Below are positions 1-6,221 of a stretch of DNA of 6,852 nucleotides, piece by piece. The translations under genes and the position numbers were made by a program. How positions within the stretch are numbered: the stretch's first letter is position 1; the number at the start of each line of letters is the position of its first letter. Source of the DNA: Candidatus Hydrogenedentota bacterium (lineage in GTDB: Bacteria > Hydrogenedentota > Hydrogenedentia > Hydrogenedentales > SLHB01); assembly GCA_013349485.1 (NCBI GenBank), contig DUZM01000175.1, forward strand, positions 1 through 6,852, given 5' to 3'. The notes below the pieces were generated by a model that worked only from the letters and a program-made list of their open reading frames with translations, was not told the origin of the DNA and ran no database searches.

Positions 1-182
1 AGAAAGGACCTGTGCCGTTTGGCGTATGCGGTGAAGGCATCGAACCCGATTCGGCTTCGACCTATTCTGAGCGCGTCGCTGCCGCGACGAACGTCTGTAT
101 CGCGGCGGGCCATCGGCTTCTGCCGACGCTATTTGCGTCTGGCACGGTGAGCGCGGAGACCTTGAAATATCTCGGGGATTAA
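1..182 (+). CDS. C-terminal end of an ApgM-type phosphoglycerate mutase / proposed homoserine kinase (partial)
   Basis: An open frame enters from the left edge (first whole codon at 3) and stops with TAA at 180-182, giving 59 residues. The readable end begins K-G-P-V-P-F, then G-E-G-I-E-P-D, Y-S-E and G-H-R-L-L-P-T-L-F. This resembles the C-terminus of the metal-dependent, alkaline-phosphatase-superfamily phosphoglycerate mutases (archaeal-type ApgM), in which a P-V-P-F/V strand and a G-x-G-I/V turn precede a last helix carrying a G-x-x-L-M/L-P motif. A sister group of this family has been proposed to act as homoserine kinase because it sits with threonine genes. The cimA gene 107 bases downstream on the same strand fits that reading, but the fragment cannot decide between glycolytic mutase and homoserine kinase. 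The catalytic metal and serine residues lie outside the window. The family call is by recalled pattern only. Confidence 0.6.
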   Translation, partial: KGPVPFGVCGEGIEPDSASTYSERVAAATNVCIAAGHRLLPTLFASGTVSAETLKYLGD

Positions 183-289
183 TGTACAACGGCCCGCGCG
201 AGGCGCACCCACGGGGCGCCCGCGCCTACCGCCACGGCGGCGGCCTTGGTGTGCATAATTGGGCGGGATTGCAGGGGAGAGTTTGAGGC
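183..289 (+). promoter_or_regulatory. Spacer before cimA with a weak -10-like box and GC-rich dyads
   Basis: This 107-base gap contains CATAAT at 254-259 (5 of 6 matches to TATAAT), about 30 bases before the cimA start. No convincing -35 lies 16-18 bases upstream, so a separate cimA promoter is only possible. GC-rich dyads precede it: AGGCGC at 201-206 can pair with GCGCCT at 222-227, and CCGCC at 229-233 mirrors GGCGG at 236-240. None has a following T-run, so they do not look like an intrinsic terminator, and co-transcription with the upstream gene is equally plausible. The cimA ribosome site AGGGGAG is at 273-279. Confidence 0.25.
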
Positions 290-1876
290 ATGCCCAAGCG
301 CATTGAGATATATGACGTTACGCTTCGCGACGGGGCGCAAGGGCCCGGAATCAAATTCACGGCGGAAGACCAGATGCGAATTCTGCGCGAATTGGACGCG
401 TTCGGTATCGCCTATATCGAAGGCGGGCAGCCGGGCTCGAATCCCAAGGCGGTGGAATTGTTCGATCGCGCCCGGGACATGGATCTCAAACACGCCAAAA
501 TGGCCGCCTTTGGAAGCACCCGTCACCCGAAGTCTACGGTCGAGGATGACGCGAATATCAAGGCGCTGTTGCGCGCCGGCACCGAGGTCGTCACGATCTT
601 TGCCAAGTGTTCGCCGCGCCACGTCACCGCGATTCTGCGGGTTACCCTCGAGACGAACCTCACACTCGTCGAGGAATCCGTTGCGTACCTGAAGTCCCAG
701 AACAAGCGGGTCTTCCTCGACGCCGAACATTTCTACGACGGCTACGCCGAAGACGCTGAGTATGCGTTGACGGTATTGGAGTGCGGTTGGCGCGCCGGTG
801 CGGAAGTGCTCGTCTTGTGCGAAACTAACGGGGGCCGTTTGCCGCTGGAAGTGGCTGCGGCGACACGGATTGCGCGGGAACGCGTGCCCGATGCGCCGCT
901 TGGGATTCACGCGCACAACGATGCCGGGTGCGCCGTAGCCAACACGTTGACTGCCGTGGCAGAAGGCGCGATACAGGTGCAGGGAACCATTAACGGTTAC
1001 GGAGAACGCACCGGGAACGCGAATCTGTGCGAAGTCATACCGGACCTCCAACTCAAGATGGGTTTCGAGGTGGTTACGCGCAAACAACTTACGCAACTGA
1101 CCCGCCTCTCCCACATCGTTGCAGAACTGGCCAATATGACCCCGCGCGATTGGGATCCTTTTGTGGGTCGCAACGCGTTTACGCACAAAGGCGGCATGCA
1201 CGCCGATGCCGTGAAGAAACTTAAGGCCAGCTACGAACATATCGAGCCGGAAACGGTGGGTAACCGCACGCACATCGCGGTGAGCGAGGTATCGGGCCGT
1301 TCGAGTCTGCTACAAAAGGCGATGGAACTCGGCATCACGCTCGACCGCGACGAGCCGGAGACCAAACAGATCCTTCACCGGGTCAAGCAACTCGAGAGCG
1401 AGGGATACGAGTTCGAAGGCGCCGACGCGTCCCTCGAACTTGTCATGCGGAAGGCCACCGGGGCGTACCGCACTTTTTTCAAGCTTCATGGGTTTCGCGT
1501 CAGCGTCGACCGTCACACGAAGGACGCCCCCTCGATCTCCGAGGCGACGGTGAAACTCATTTTGCCGGACAACACCCTAATGCATACTGCCGCAGAGGGG
1601 GAAGGTCCTGTGGACGCGCTCAACAACGCATTGCGCAAAGCCCTCGAGCCGCCGTATCCCGAACTCCGCGCCGTGCACCTCGAGGACTACAAAGTCCGCA
1701 TTTTGGACGCGCAGGCCGCGACCAAGGCCGTCACGCGCGTGCTGATCGAATCGACCGACGGCGAGATGTCGTGGTACACCGTCGGCGTATCGGAAAACAT
1801 CATCACGGCGTCATACGAGGCCTTGGTTGACAGCATCGAATACAAACTCCTTCGCTCTCGCGGGCACGAGGTGTAG
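290..1876 (+). CDS. cimA: (R)-citramalate synthase
   Basis: This gene encodes a 528-residue cytoplasmic enzyme that condenses pyruvate and acetyl-CoA to (R)-citramalate, the entry to the threonine-independent isoleucine route. The N-terminal TIM barrel of the HMGL/LeuA family spans about 4-275. It starts with Y-D-V-T-L-R-D-G-A-Q (8-17; R13 and D14 are the usual catalytic and metal residues). It carries the metal-binding H-A-H-N-D at 207-211 and G-Y-G-E-R-T-G-N-A at 236-244. A linker with H-K-G-G-M-H-A-D (299-306) follows, and a C-terminal LeuA-type dimerisation/allosteric domain covers about 390-525, the site of isoleucine feedback in characterised homologues. The length matches the long CimA type (about 520-540) rather than the shorter LeuA or homocitrate synthase. 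The ATG is chosen because the conserved barrel motif starts at residue 8 and AGGGGAG lies 10 bases upstream. The alternative, 2-isopropylmalate synthase, is less likely given the I-Y-D-V-T-L-R-D-G-A-Q start and E-G-G-Q-P-G-S-N-P motif typical of the CimA clade. Confidence 0.93.
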   Translation: MPKRIEIYDVTLRDGAQGPGIKFTAEDQMRILRELDAFGIAYIEGGQPGSNPKAVELFDRARDMDLKHAKMAAFGSTRHPKSTVEDDANIKALLRAGTEVVTIFAKCSPRHVTAILRVTLETNLTLVEESVAYLKSQNKRVFLDAEHFYDGYAEDAEYALTVLECGWRAGAEVLVLCETNGGRLPLEVAAATRIARERVPDAPLGIHAHNDAGCAVANTLTAVAEGAIQVQGTINGYGERTGNANLCEVIPDLQLKMGFEVVTRKQLTQLTRLSHIVAELANMTPRDWDPFVGRNAFTHKGGMHADAVKKLKASYEHIEPETVGNRTHIAVSEVSGRSSLLQKAMELGITLDRDEPETKQILHRVKQLESEGYEFEGADASLELVMRKATGAYRTFFKLHGFRVSVDRHTKDAPSISEATVKLILPDNTLMHTAAEGEGPVDALNNALRKALEPPYPELRAVHLEDYKVRILDAQAATKAVTRVLIESTDGEMSWYTVGVSENIITASYEALVDSIEYKLLRSRGHEV

Positions 1877-2009
1877 TTCGTTTCAGTCACGCAAGCGTCC
1901 GCCGTTGCCTCCGAGCGCCACCCGAATCGCGATCCTTACGACGTGGCCGAGACTCGCCTTCCCTGCGGGGCATGATTTCCCGGATGCGGCAACATATTTG
2001 CTGCCTACC

Positions 2010-2089
2010 CCCGCGTGCCGACGCGGGCAACCGTAATCGGCGCACGCGCGCAAGGCTGTGCGCGCCGAACTGGGCGGTTGCCCGCCAGT
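2010..2089. repeat. Three adjacent GC-rich hairpins in the cimA 3' spacer
   Basis: Three inverted repeats follow one another almost without gaps. CCCGCGT (2010-2016) pairs with ACGCGGG (2021-2027) over a 4-base loop. TCGGCGC (2037-2043) pairs with GCGCCGA (2062-2068). ACTGGGCGG (2069-2077) pairs with CCGCCAGT (2082-2089) with one bulged G and a TTGC loop. They lie in non-coding sequence between convergent genes, directly beside the terminator hairpin at 2101-2129. They could be extra 3'-end processing or stability structures for the cimA transcript, a REP-like palindromic element, or a structured small RNA. The sequence does not decide. The rest of the spacer, 1877-2009, shows no gene; reading frames there are short and unlike known proteins. 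Confidence 0.5.
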
Positions 2090-2092
2090 AAA

Positions 2093-2129
2093 CAGAAAAA
2101 GGGCGGGCGCTCCCTCGGAACGCCCGCCC
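2093..2129 (-). terminator. Strong intrinsic terminator, possibly bidirectional
   Basis: On the minus strand GGGCGGGCG pairs with CGCCCGCCC (9 perfect GC pairs). Four more inner pairs close on a 3-base loop, and TTTTTCTGTTT follows (+ strand A-rich run at about 2090-2100). The hairpin starts 28 bases after the stop codon of the secreted-protein gene at 2158, the normal place for a Rho-independent terminator. Read on the + strand, the same stem is followed by a moderately T-rich ATGTGTTGTTGTATT, so it may also stop cimA transcripts arriving from the other side. Confidence 0.85.
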
Positions 2130-2157
2130 ATGTGTTGTTGTATTCACCCGCGTCGGC

Positions 2158-2628
2158 TTATGGCCCTTCCGGAAGCAAGTAGGCCAGGGCATTCCCAGTA
2201 GGAAGAATCTGAGCCACCCGGCCTTGGATGTCCTTCGAGGTTCCGCCGGGCCACGAGATACGCGCAGAACCCTTGTCGCCTGACGTCATATCCGGGATAG
2301 CCCCGCCGGCCGGCCCTTCACTGCCGCCTGGCCCGGTGTCGTTCACGGCCGGCCGCCATGACACTGCCTGATACATGGGAAGCGAAAACGTATTAGCTAC
2401 GGGCGTGGCATCCACGCCGGTAGGCGTGCGGTACGTGACCGTACACGTGATCGCACTGCCGGTCGTGTTCGTGATCGTGATAAACGCACACGACGTACCT
2501 GCCGCCGTTGGCGTGCCCGATGTGCCCGTGCTGCCGTTGTCAAGAAACCAGGGCACGAAAAGCGACCCCGCAAACGCAGCCCCGGCCCCCAAAAACGTGA
2601 TTACGGTAAGAATAACTACTCTTTTCAT
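2158..2628 (-). CDS. Small secreted protein of unrecognised family, probable beta-sandwich
   Basis: The product has 156 residues. A classical Sec signal peptide occupies 1-20 (K2 R3, a hydrophobic core V4-A18, and an A-F-A cleavage motif before G21), so it should be exported. The mature part has F-V-P-W-F-L-D-N (24-31), a T/N/G-rich strand region F-I-T-I-T-N-T-T-G-S-A-I-T-C-T-V-T-Y (49-66), then S-L-P-M-Y-Q-A-V-S-W-R-P (82-93). A Gly/Pro-rich stretch (98-111) and a final G-S-A-R-I-S-W / L-P-T-G-N-A-L-A-Y-L-L-P-E-G-P segment follow. Cys47 and Cys62 could form a disulfide. The alternating pattern suggests an Ig-like beta-sandwich. No membrane anchor, lipobox or sorting motif is seen. The ATG at 2628 is chosen because the signal peptide begins there; the same frame is open further upstream, but that part is Arg-rich, not protein-like, and lies beyond the promoter. 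A purine-rich AAGAGAGAGA precedes the start. The gene is monocistronic, with its own promoter and terminator. Function unknown. Confidence 0.8.
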   Translation of the reverse strand: MKRVVILTVITFLGAGAAFAGSLFVPWFLDNGSTGTSGTPTAAGTSCAFITITNTTGSAITCTVTYRTPTGVDATPVANTFSLPMYQAVSWRPAVNDTGPGGSEGPAGGAIPDMTSGDKGSARISWPGGTSKDIQGRVAQILPTGNALAYLLPEGP

Positions 2629-2812
2629 AAATCTCTCTCTTACCCCATCGCCGCAGCCAGCTTCCCGCTCGACCCGCACCTCCGGCTGCGTCCCGTTACG
2701 GTCCTTTCTCGATGGACCTACCCTTGTGCCGCGTCGCCTCAGGCCTCGTCGTCTTGCGCAATCCCAGCGCCGACGCTCTTCGCGACACCGGACCTCCCAT
2801 AACGCCATTGTC
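2629..2812 (-). promoter_or_regulatory. Long 5' leader of the secreted-protein gene, able to fold
   Basis: If transcription starts about 7 bases after the -10 box at 2819-2824, the transcript has an untranslated leader of about 184 nt. Read on the minus strand, it contains GGTCC/GGACC (2718-2714 with 2703-2699) around a 9-base loop. It also contains a longer stem, CGCAGCCGG (2690-2682) with CTGGCTGCG (2660-2652), of nine pairs including one G-U, just before the purine-rich ribosome site at about 2632-2640. Such a leader could control translation or stability. I cannot match it to a known riboswitch class. Confidence 0.4.
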
Positions 2813-2818
2813 AATATT

Positions 2819-2847
2819 ACTTTACCACAGCGTCCCGGCACTGTCAA
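2819..2847 (-). promoter_or_regulatory. Sigma70-type promoter of the secreted-protein gene
   Basis: On the minus strand a perfect -35 box TTGACA (2847-2842) is followed by exactly 17 bases and then TAAAGT (2824-2819; 4 of 6 consensus matches). The downstream stretch is AT-rich (AATATT). It points at the signal-peptide gene starting at 2628, and there is no competing gene between. This is the best-formed promoter in the window. Confidence 0.65.
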
Positions 2848-3087
2848 CAAATACTCGCCGATCCGAGATTGCGTTGGCGGAAACGCGGGTGATAAGCTAT
2901 GCGGGCTTGATGACTCGGCCAGCTTCCGGCCGGCCGAACTGCCGTTTCGGCCTCGCAGAACTCGGGACAACGGGCGGCACCGGGTTCTTGGCGCTGGCGA
3001 AGTCTGTCAGTGGCTTTCTCGGGCGCGCAAGGCATTTTGCGGCTTTATCGCGGCTCCTGACGGCCCAACTTTGGCACAAGGTAGCGT
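2848..3087. other. Divergent spacer upstream of the membrane glycosyltransferase, no gene seen
   Basis: Together with the leader and promoter to its left, this completes the 459-base divergent gap. Open frames exist on both strands because of the GC content, but none has recognisable protein features. No good + strand promoter for the gene at 3088 was found; TTGCGT near 2865 with GATAAG near 2891 is only a weak resemblance. A GGCCGGCC octamer is at 2928-2935. The ribosome site AAGGT at 3078-3082 belongs to the next gene. Confidence 0.5.
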
Positions 3088-4632
3088 ATGGCACGGCGAT
3101 ACGGTCTCACACTTTCGGGTGCATTGCGGTGGATTCTTGCGCTGAGTGCGCTCGCCTACCTTCTCCTTTTCCTCTACCTGGCCCTGAGGCGGCTGGGCTA
3201 CCCCTATGAACTCGAGTGGATGGAAGGCGGCACGGTTGACCACGTTCGGCGAATCCTTTCGGGGCAGCGGTTATACGTCGAACCGTCCATCGAGTTTACG
3301 CCGTTCATTTATACGCCGCTGTATTTTTACACAGCCGCTCTTCTTGCGAAGGTTTTCGGCGTGAGCTTTTTCGCTCTTCGGCTGGTCTCGTTTCTTTCGT
3401 CAATCGGGTGTTTCGTGATCATCTTTCAATTTGTGCGACGCGAGACGCGTTCCTTGCTTTGTGCGACCGTGTCGGCGTGTCTGTATGCTGCGACGTATCG
3501 GCTCACTGGCACCTGGTTTGACCTCGCACGCGTGGATTCTCTCTTCATGTTTTTCCTCCTCGGAAGCGTCTACGTGCTCCGGTTCAAACAGGGCTCGGCA
3601 TGGCTGGCCGTTGCGGGCATTTTCATTTCATTGTCTTTCCTTACCAAGCAGGCAGCGCTTCTTGCAGCCGTCCCGCTGAGCGTCTACTGTCTCGTCGGTC
3701 TTCGTGGCTGGTCGCGCGTGGTTTACCCCGGGGCGGTCGCGCTCGTGGTTGGGCTGACGACAATCGTTTTTGACAGCCTCAGCGATGACTGGTATCGGTA
3801 TTACGTCTTCGAACTTCCGAGGCAGCATGCGATTGTTCGGGAGATGATCGTCGGCTTTTGGATGAACGACCTTGCAAAGCCCTTGCCCGTCGCCCTCGGC
3901 GTTTCAGTGTTCTATCTTATCGGCCTGCGCCGTAGAGAGAAACGCGGCGACCTGCTTTTCTTCATTTTCCTGCTCGCCGGCATGGTGGGCGCCTCATGGT
4001 TTTCCCGACTACATTCCGGAGGCTATAGGAACGTAGTTCTGCCCGCGTACGCCGTGATCGCCATTTGCTTTGGTCTTGGAATTCGCGGCTTTGTAAAGGA
4101 GGCCGCGGGGGCATCTTCCGATCCGGGCGGGGCAGCTGCCGCCCCGCACGACACGCCAACGGGGCTTGCCTTCGAGCCCTATCGTCAGTTGGTGCTTGTG
4201 CTATGTGTGTTTCAATTCGTCGCGCTCTTCTATAATCCGCAGGCACAACTCCCAAGCAAGGCGGACCTGATAGCCGGCCGCTTCTTCGTGCAGAAACTCG
4301 AGAAGATCGAGGGTGAAGTGTTCGTTCCGTACCACGGTTTCCTGCCGGCCCTGGCCGGCAAGAGGACCTACGCACACGGCATGGCGATTGAAGACGTGTT
4401 ACGCGGCAGCGACGGCGAAGTCAAAGACAAGCTTCGGGAAAACATCGCGGATGCGATCCGCAGCAAACGGTTTGCCGCCATAATCCTTGATCGGCCTTGG
4501 TTTATTGAGGAAATCGAACAGGCGTACGTTCTTACACGCAGGCTGTTTCGCGACAGACGGGTCTTCTACCCCGTTACCGGTAGGAGCACGCGGCCCAACA
4601 TGGTCTATGAATTGGCAGAAGCCGGAACTTGA
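3088..4632 (+). CDS. Multi-pass GT-C/GT39-like glycosyltransferase
   Basis: The product is a 514-residue inner-membrane protein with about 12 hydrophobic segments, near 13-33, 70-92, 97-116, 122-138, 147-165, 171-186, 187-205, 210-228, 264-281, 287-304, 314-334 and 366-382. The first extracytoplasmic loop carries E-L-E-W-M-E-G-G (41-48), the acidic site typical of GT-C enzymes that use polyprenyl-phosphate sugars. Further family-like motifs are F-T-P-F-I-Y-T-P-L (70-78), F-D-L-A-R-V-D-S-L (144-152), F-L-T-K-Q (184-188) and S-R-L-H-S-G-G-Y-R-N (306-315). The likely role is transfer of a sugar from a lipid-linked donor to a lipid or surface glycan at the periplasmic face; donor and acceptor are unknown. 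A low-complexity loop (335-363, Ala/Gly/Pro/Asp) separates the last two segments, and a soluble tail (383-514) follows. ATG 3088 is chosen: AAGGT lies 5 bases upstream and the first membrane segment follows at once. It is not in an operon with its neighbours; a GT4-type gene at the right edge is the only other glycan gene visible. Family confidence is good, specificity is open. Confidence 0.82.
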   Translation: MARRYGLTLSGALRWILALSALAYLLLFLYLALRRLGYPYELEWMEGGTVDHVRRILSGQRLYVEPSIEFTPFIYTPLYFYTAALLAKVFGVSFFALRLVSFLSSIGCFVIIFQFVRRETRSLLCATVSACLYAATYRLTGTWFDLARVDSLFMFFLLGSVYVLRFKQGSAWLAVAGIFISLSFLTKQAALLAAVPLSVYCLVGLRGWSRVVYPGAVALVVGLTTIVFDSLSDDWYRYYVFELPRQHAIVREMIVGFWMNDLAKPLPVALGVSVFYLIGLRRREKRGDLLFFIFLLAGMVGASWFSRLHSGGYRNVVLPAYAVIAICFGLGIRGFVKEAAGASSDPGGAAAAPHDTPTGLAFEPYRQLVLVLCVFQFVALFYNPQAQLPSKADLIAGRFFVQKLEKIEGEVFVPYHGFLPALAGKRTYAHGMAIEDVLRGSDGEVKDKLRENIADAIRSKRFAAIILDRPWFIEEIEQAYVLTRRLFRDRRVFYPVTGRSTRPNMVYELAEAGT

Positions 4633-4638
4633 AATGGG

Positions 4639-4659
4639 GTCAGAAGTCAGGAGCCAGAA
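4639..4659 (+). repeat. Three degenerate tandem heptamers
   Basis: Directly after the glycosyltransferase stop come three 7-base units in a row: GTCAGAA, GTCAGGA and GCCAGAA, agreeing at five or six of seven positions with each other. It resembles short tandem heptamer repeats known from cyanobacteria and other genomes, but it is only 21 bases and may be chance. The rest of the 132-base convergent gap (4633-4764) holds no gene and no clear terminator. Confidence 0.4.
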
Positions 4660-4764
4660 CGAGATGCCGTCTACTGGCACTCGTATTCGATGGACTCGTC
4701 CGGGTTGAGACTACCGTGTCCGTGCAGGGCGGGTCGCGGCCATCCGCGTCGCACAACGTACACG

Positions 4765-6177
4765 CTAACCAGTTGGACTTAATGCTCTCAGAAAGACTTG
4801 AATCGTGTCCTCGGCCCGATCCCATTCGCGTTGCGGGTTAGCGCCGTAGACCAGCCCGGCCGCCGAGTATAACGACAGGGACTCGCCGTCGGCCAGAGCG
4901 GCCCGCGTGGCGACGGCGAACTCCGCGCCGTCGTAGCCGATCCAACCGACGGGGCTGCCGTACCATCCCCGCTTGAACGGTTCGATGTCTTCAATAAGCC
5001 GGCCAGCGTCCTCAACCGGATGGCCGCATGTTACCGGGGTGGGATGAAGCGCCTCGAGCAGCGCCGCGTCCGAGTCCGTGTGCGCGAGCAACCCCTGAAT
5101 CCGGCAATACAGATGCTGGCAGTGGCGGAGTCTGAGAACATTGAGTGAGGCGTCCACGTAGACGGCCCGGCAGAGCGCGATCAACATGTCGCGCACGGCG
5201 CTGACCACGACCCGATGGTCATGCAGATCCTTGCGGCTCTGCATGAGTTGGTCGCTGAGTTCCTTGTCTGTTTCGGCAGAGCGACCTCTGCCGCGCGTCC
5301 CGGCCACGGCCTCAGTCTGAATGTAACGGTTGATGCGCAAGTAAAGCCGAAAGGGCGATGCCCCGATAAAGGCCGCGGACAAACTCGGCTGAAAACAGAA
5401 GTGGTACGAGCGGTCGGGTTCCTGTGTCAAACGGGCCAGGAGTGCTAGCGGGTCGAACGCGCTGGGGAACGAAAACCGCGATTCCCTGGCCAAGACGACC
5501 TTCTCGGCGCCGCCTCTCGATATGGCGGCAAGGGCTTGTTTGACTTTGACCACCCAGCCTTCTTGGTCAGGATTATCCTGCCTGGCCAACGGCGCGGGAA
5601 CGGCCGGCTCGCCGTCATCGCCCGGGAAACACACGCCGTCGAGTTCCGTCAAGATATCATCGCACGGCGGCGCCTCAGGCTCCGAATCCCAGAGCACGAT
5701 ATTGCACGCGAGAAAATGACGTCCACCCCGGACGCACAGTTCAAATCGGGGAACGATGAATTGACAGGCGCCGAAAACGCGCCACGACGGCGTCTCGCAG
5801 GAGGCCGGACGGAAGCCCACGCCCCCGTAGTACCGCATGCCAGGATTTGCGGGCGAAAGAACGCCGCGCATTTTCCTCAGCATTTGAGGAGAGTCCGCCG
5901 CGTCATCGGCCATCAGAACGTCTGCAGCGCCCAATCCGGCCATGGCAAACTCGTTTTCGCGGCCAGACCAATACGTCTTGCGTCCGGCGGGCTGCGCCCT
6001 GAGCCACGCCAGCGGTCCTACGCTATGGATCGGCACCTCGACCCGGAGCGCCAGCGGGGGCGACCATGCCGGCGTCAACGCGGCGTCACAGGCTTGCTGA
6101 ATCAACTCTGCCAGCAAGGCCTTTGCAGTTTCTGGGGGATGAGGCCTCGGTACGTGTTCCGAGTCGCTCTGGCACAC
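4765..6177 (-). CDS. Isochorismate synthase family protein with altered active site
   Basis: The product has 470 residues and belongs to the chorismate-binding MenF/EntC family, whose usual reaction is chorismate to isochorismate for menaquinone or siderophores. The weakly conserved N-terminal half spans 1-205 and the catalytic domain 207-465. Conserved marks are E-K-V-V-L-A-R (225-231, with general base K226), I-G-A-S-P (271-275), T-E-A-V-A-G-T (288-294), S-R-K-D (314-317), H-L (355-356), L-H-P-T-P-V-T-C-G (377-385), E-P-F-K-R-G-W-Y-G (399-407) and R425. Exceptions stand out. The glutamate after G-A-S-P is F276. The E-H metal motif is D320-H321. The final E-W-x-E-T-x-x-K motif reads E451-W-D-R-A-E-D-T, so its second Glu and the Lys are lost in an ungapped alignment. 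Reading frame and length are intact. The start is GTG at 6177: an in-frame TGA lies 6 bases upstream, and GAGGAG is 11 bases before it. No other men or siderophore gene is beside it. Confidence 0.85.
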   Translation of the reverse strand: MCQSDSEHVPRPHPPETAKALLAELIQQACDAALTPAWSPPLALRVEVPIHSVGPLAWLRAQPAGRKTYWSGRENEFAMAGLGAADVLMADDAADSPQMLRKMRGVLSPANPGMRYYGGVGFRPASCETPSWRVFGACQFIVPRFELCVRGGRHFLACNIVLWDSEPEAPPCDDILTELDGVCFPGDDGEPAVPAPLARQDNPDQEGWVVKVKQALAAISRGGAEKVVLARESRFSFPSAFDPLALLARLTQEPDRSYHFCFQPSLSAAFIGASPFRLYLRINRYIQTEAVAGTRGRGRSAETDKELSDQLMQSRKDLHDHRVVVSAVRDMLIALCRAVYVDASLNVLRLRHCQHLYCRIQGLLAHTDSDAALLEALHPTPVTCGHPVEDAGRLIEDIEPFKRGWYGSPVGWIGYDGAEFAVATRAALADGESLSLYSAAGLVYGANPQREWDRAEDTIQVFLRALSPTG

Positions 6178-6200
6178 GCGTCATTCATCTCCTCAAGGGT

Positions 6201-6221
6201 TGTGAACGGTCACACATTTTA
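6201..6221 (-). promoter_or_regulatory. -10-like box with overlapping operator-like dyad before the MenF-family gene
   Basis: On the minus strand TAAAAT (6221-6216; 5 of 6 to TATAAT) is followed at once by the inverted repeat TGTGA-N4-TCACA (6214-6201), which would cover the transcription start. Then come GAGGAG and the GTG start of the downstream gene. The half-sites equal the CRP core, but the spacer is 4 rather than 6 bases, so a different repressor-like regulator or chance is more likely. No clear -35 box is seen at 16-18 bases. Confidence 0.35.

Noticed and set aside
179..1273. A 364-codon open frame antisense to cimA
   Set aside because: It mirrors a gene with unmistakable CimA motifs; long antisense frames are common in GC-rich genes, and its protein is His/Arg-rich without family features.
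2641..2735. A cyclic-di-GMP (GEMM) riboswitch in the secreted-protein leader
   Set aside because: The string GGGACGCAGCC and a preceding GCACAAGGG recall GEMM, but the tetraloop-capped stem and its receptor are missing, and GCAGCC pairs downstream instead.
2308..2935. Three GGCCGGCC octamers (2308-2315, 2347-2354, 2928-2935)
   Set aside because: Slightly more than expected, but this is a GC-rich region, two copies lie inside a gene, and no spacing rule is seen.
2629..2970. An N-terminal extension of 114 codons on the secreted protein
   Set aside because: The extension would bury the signal peptide, crosses a consensus promoter, and is Arg-rich and not protein-like.
2375..3145. A 256-codon + strand frame across the secreted-protein gene and divergent spacer
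   Set aside because: It lies antisense to a gene with signal peptide, promoter and terminator, and its product is Arg/Pro/Ser-rich with no domain.
6201..6214. A CRP binding site
   Set aside because: The half-sites fit, but the spacer is 4 instead of 6 bases.
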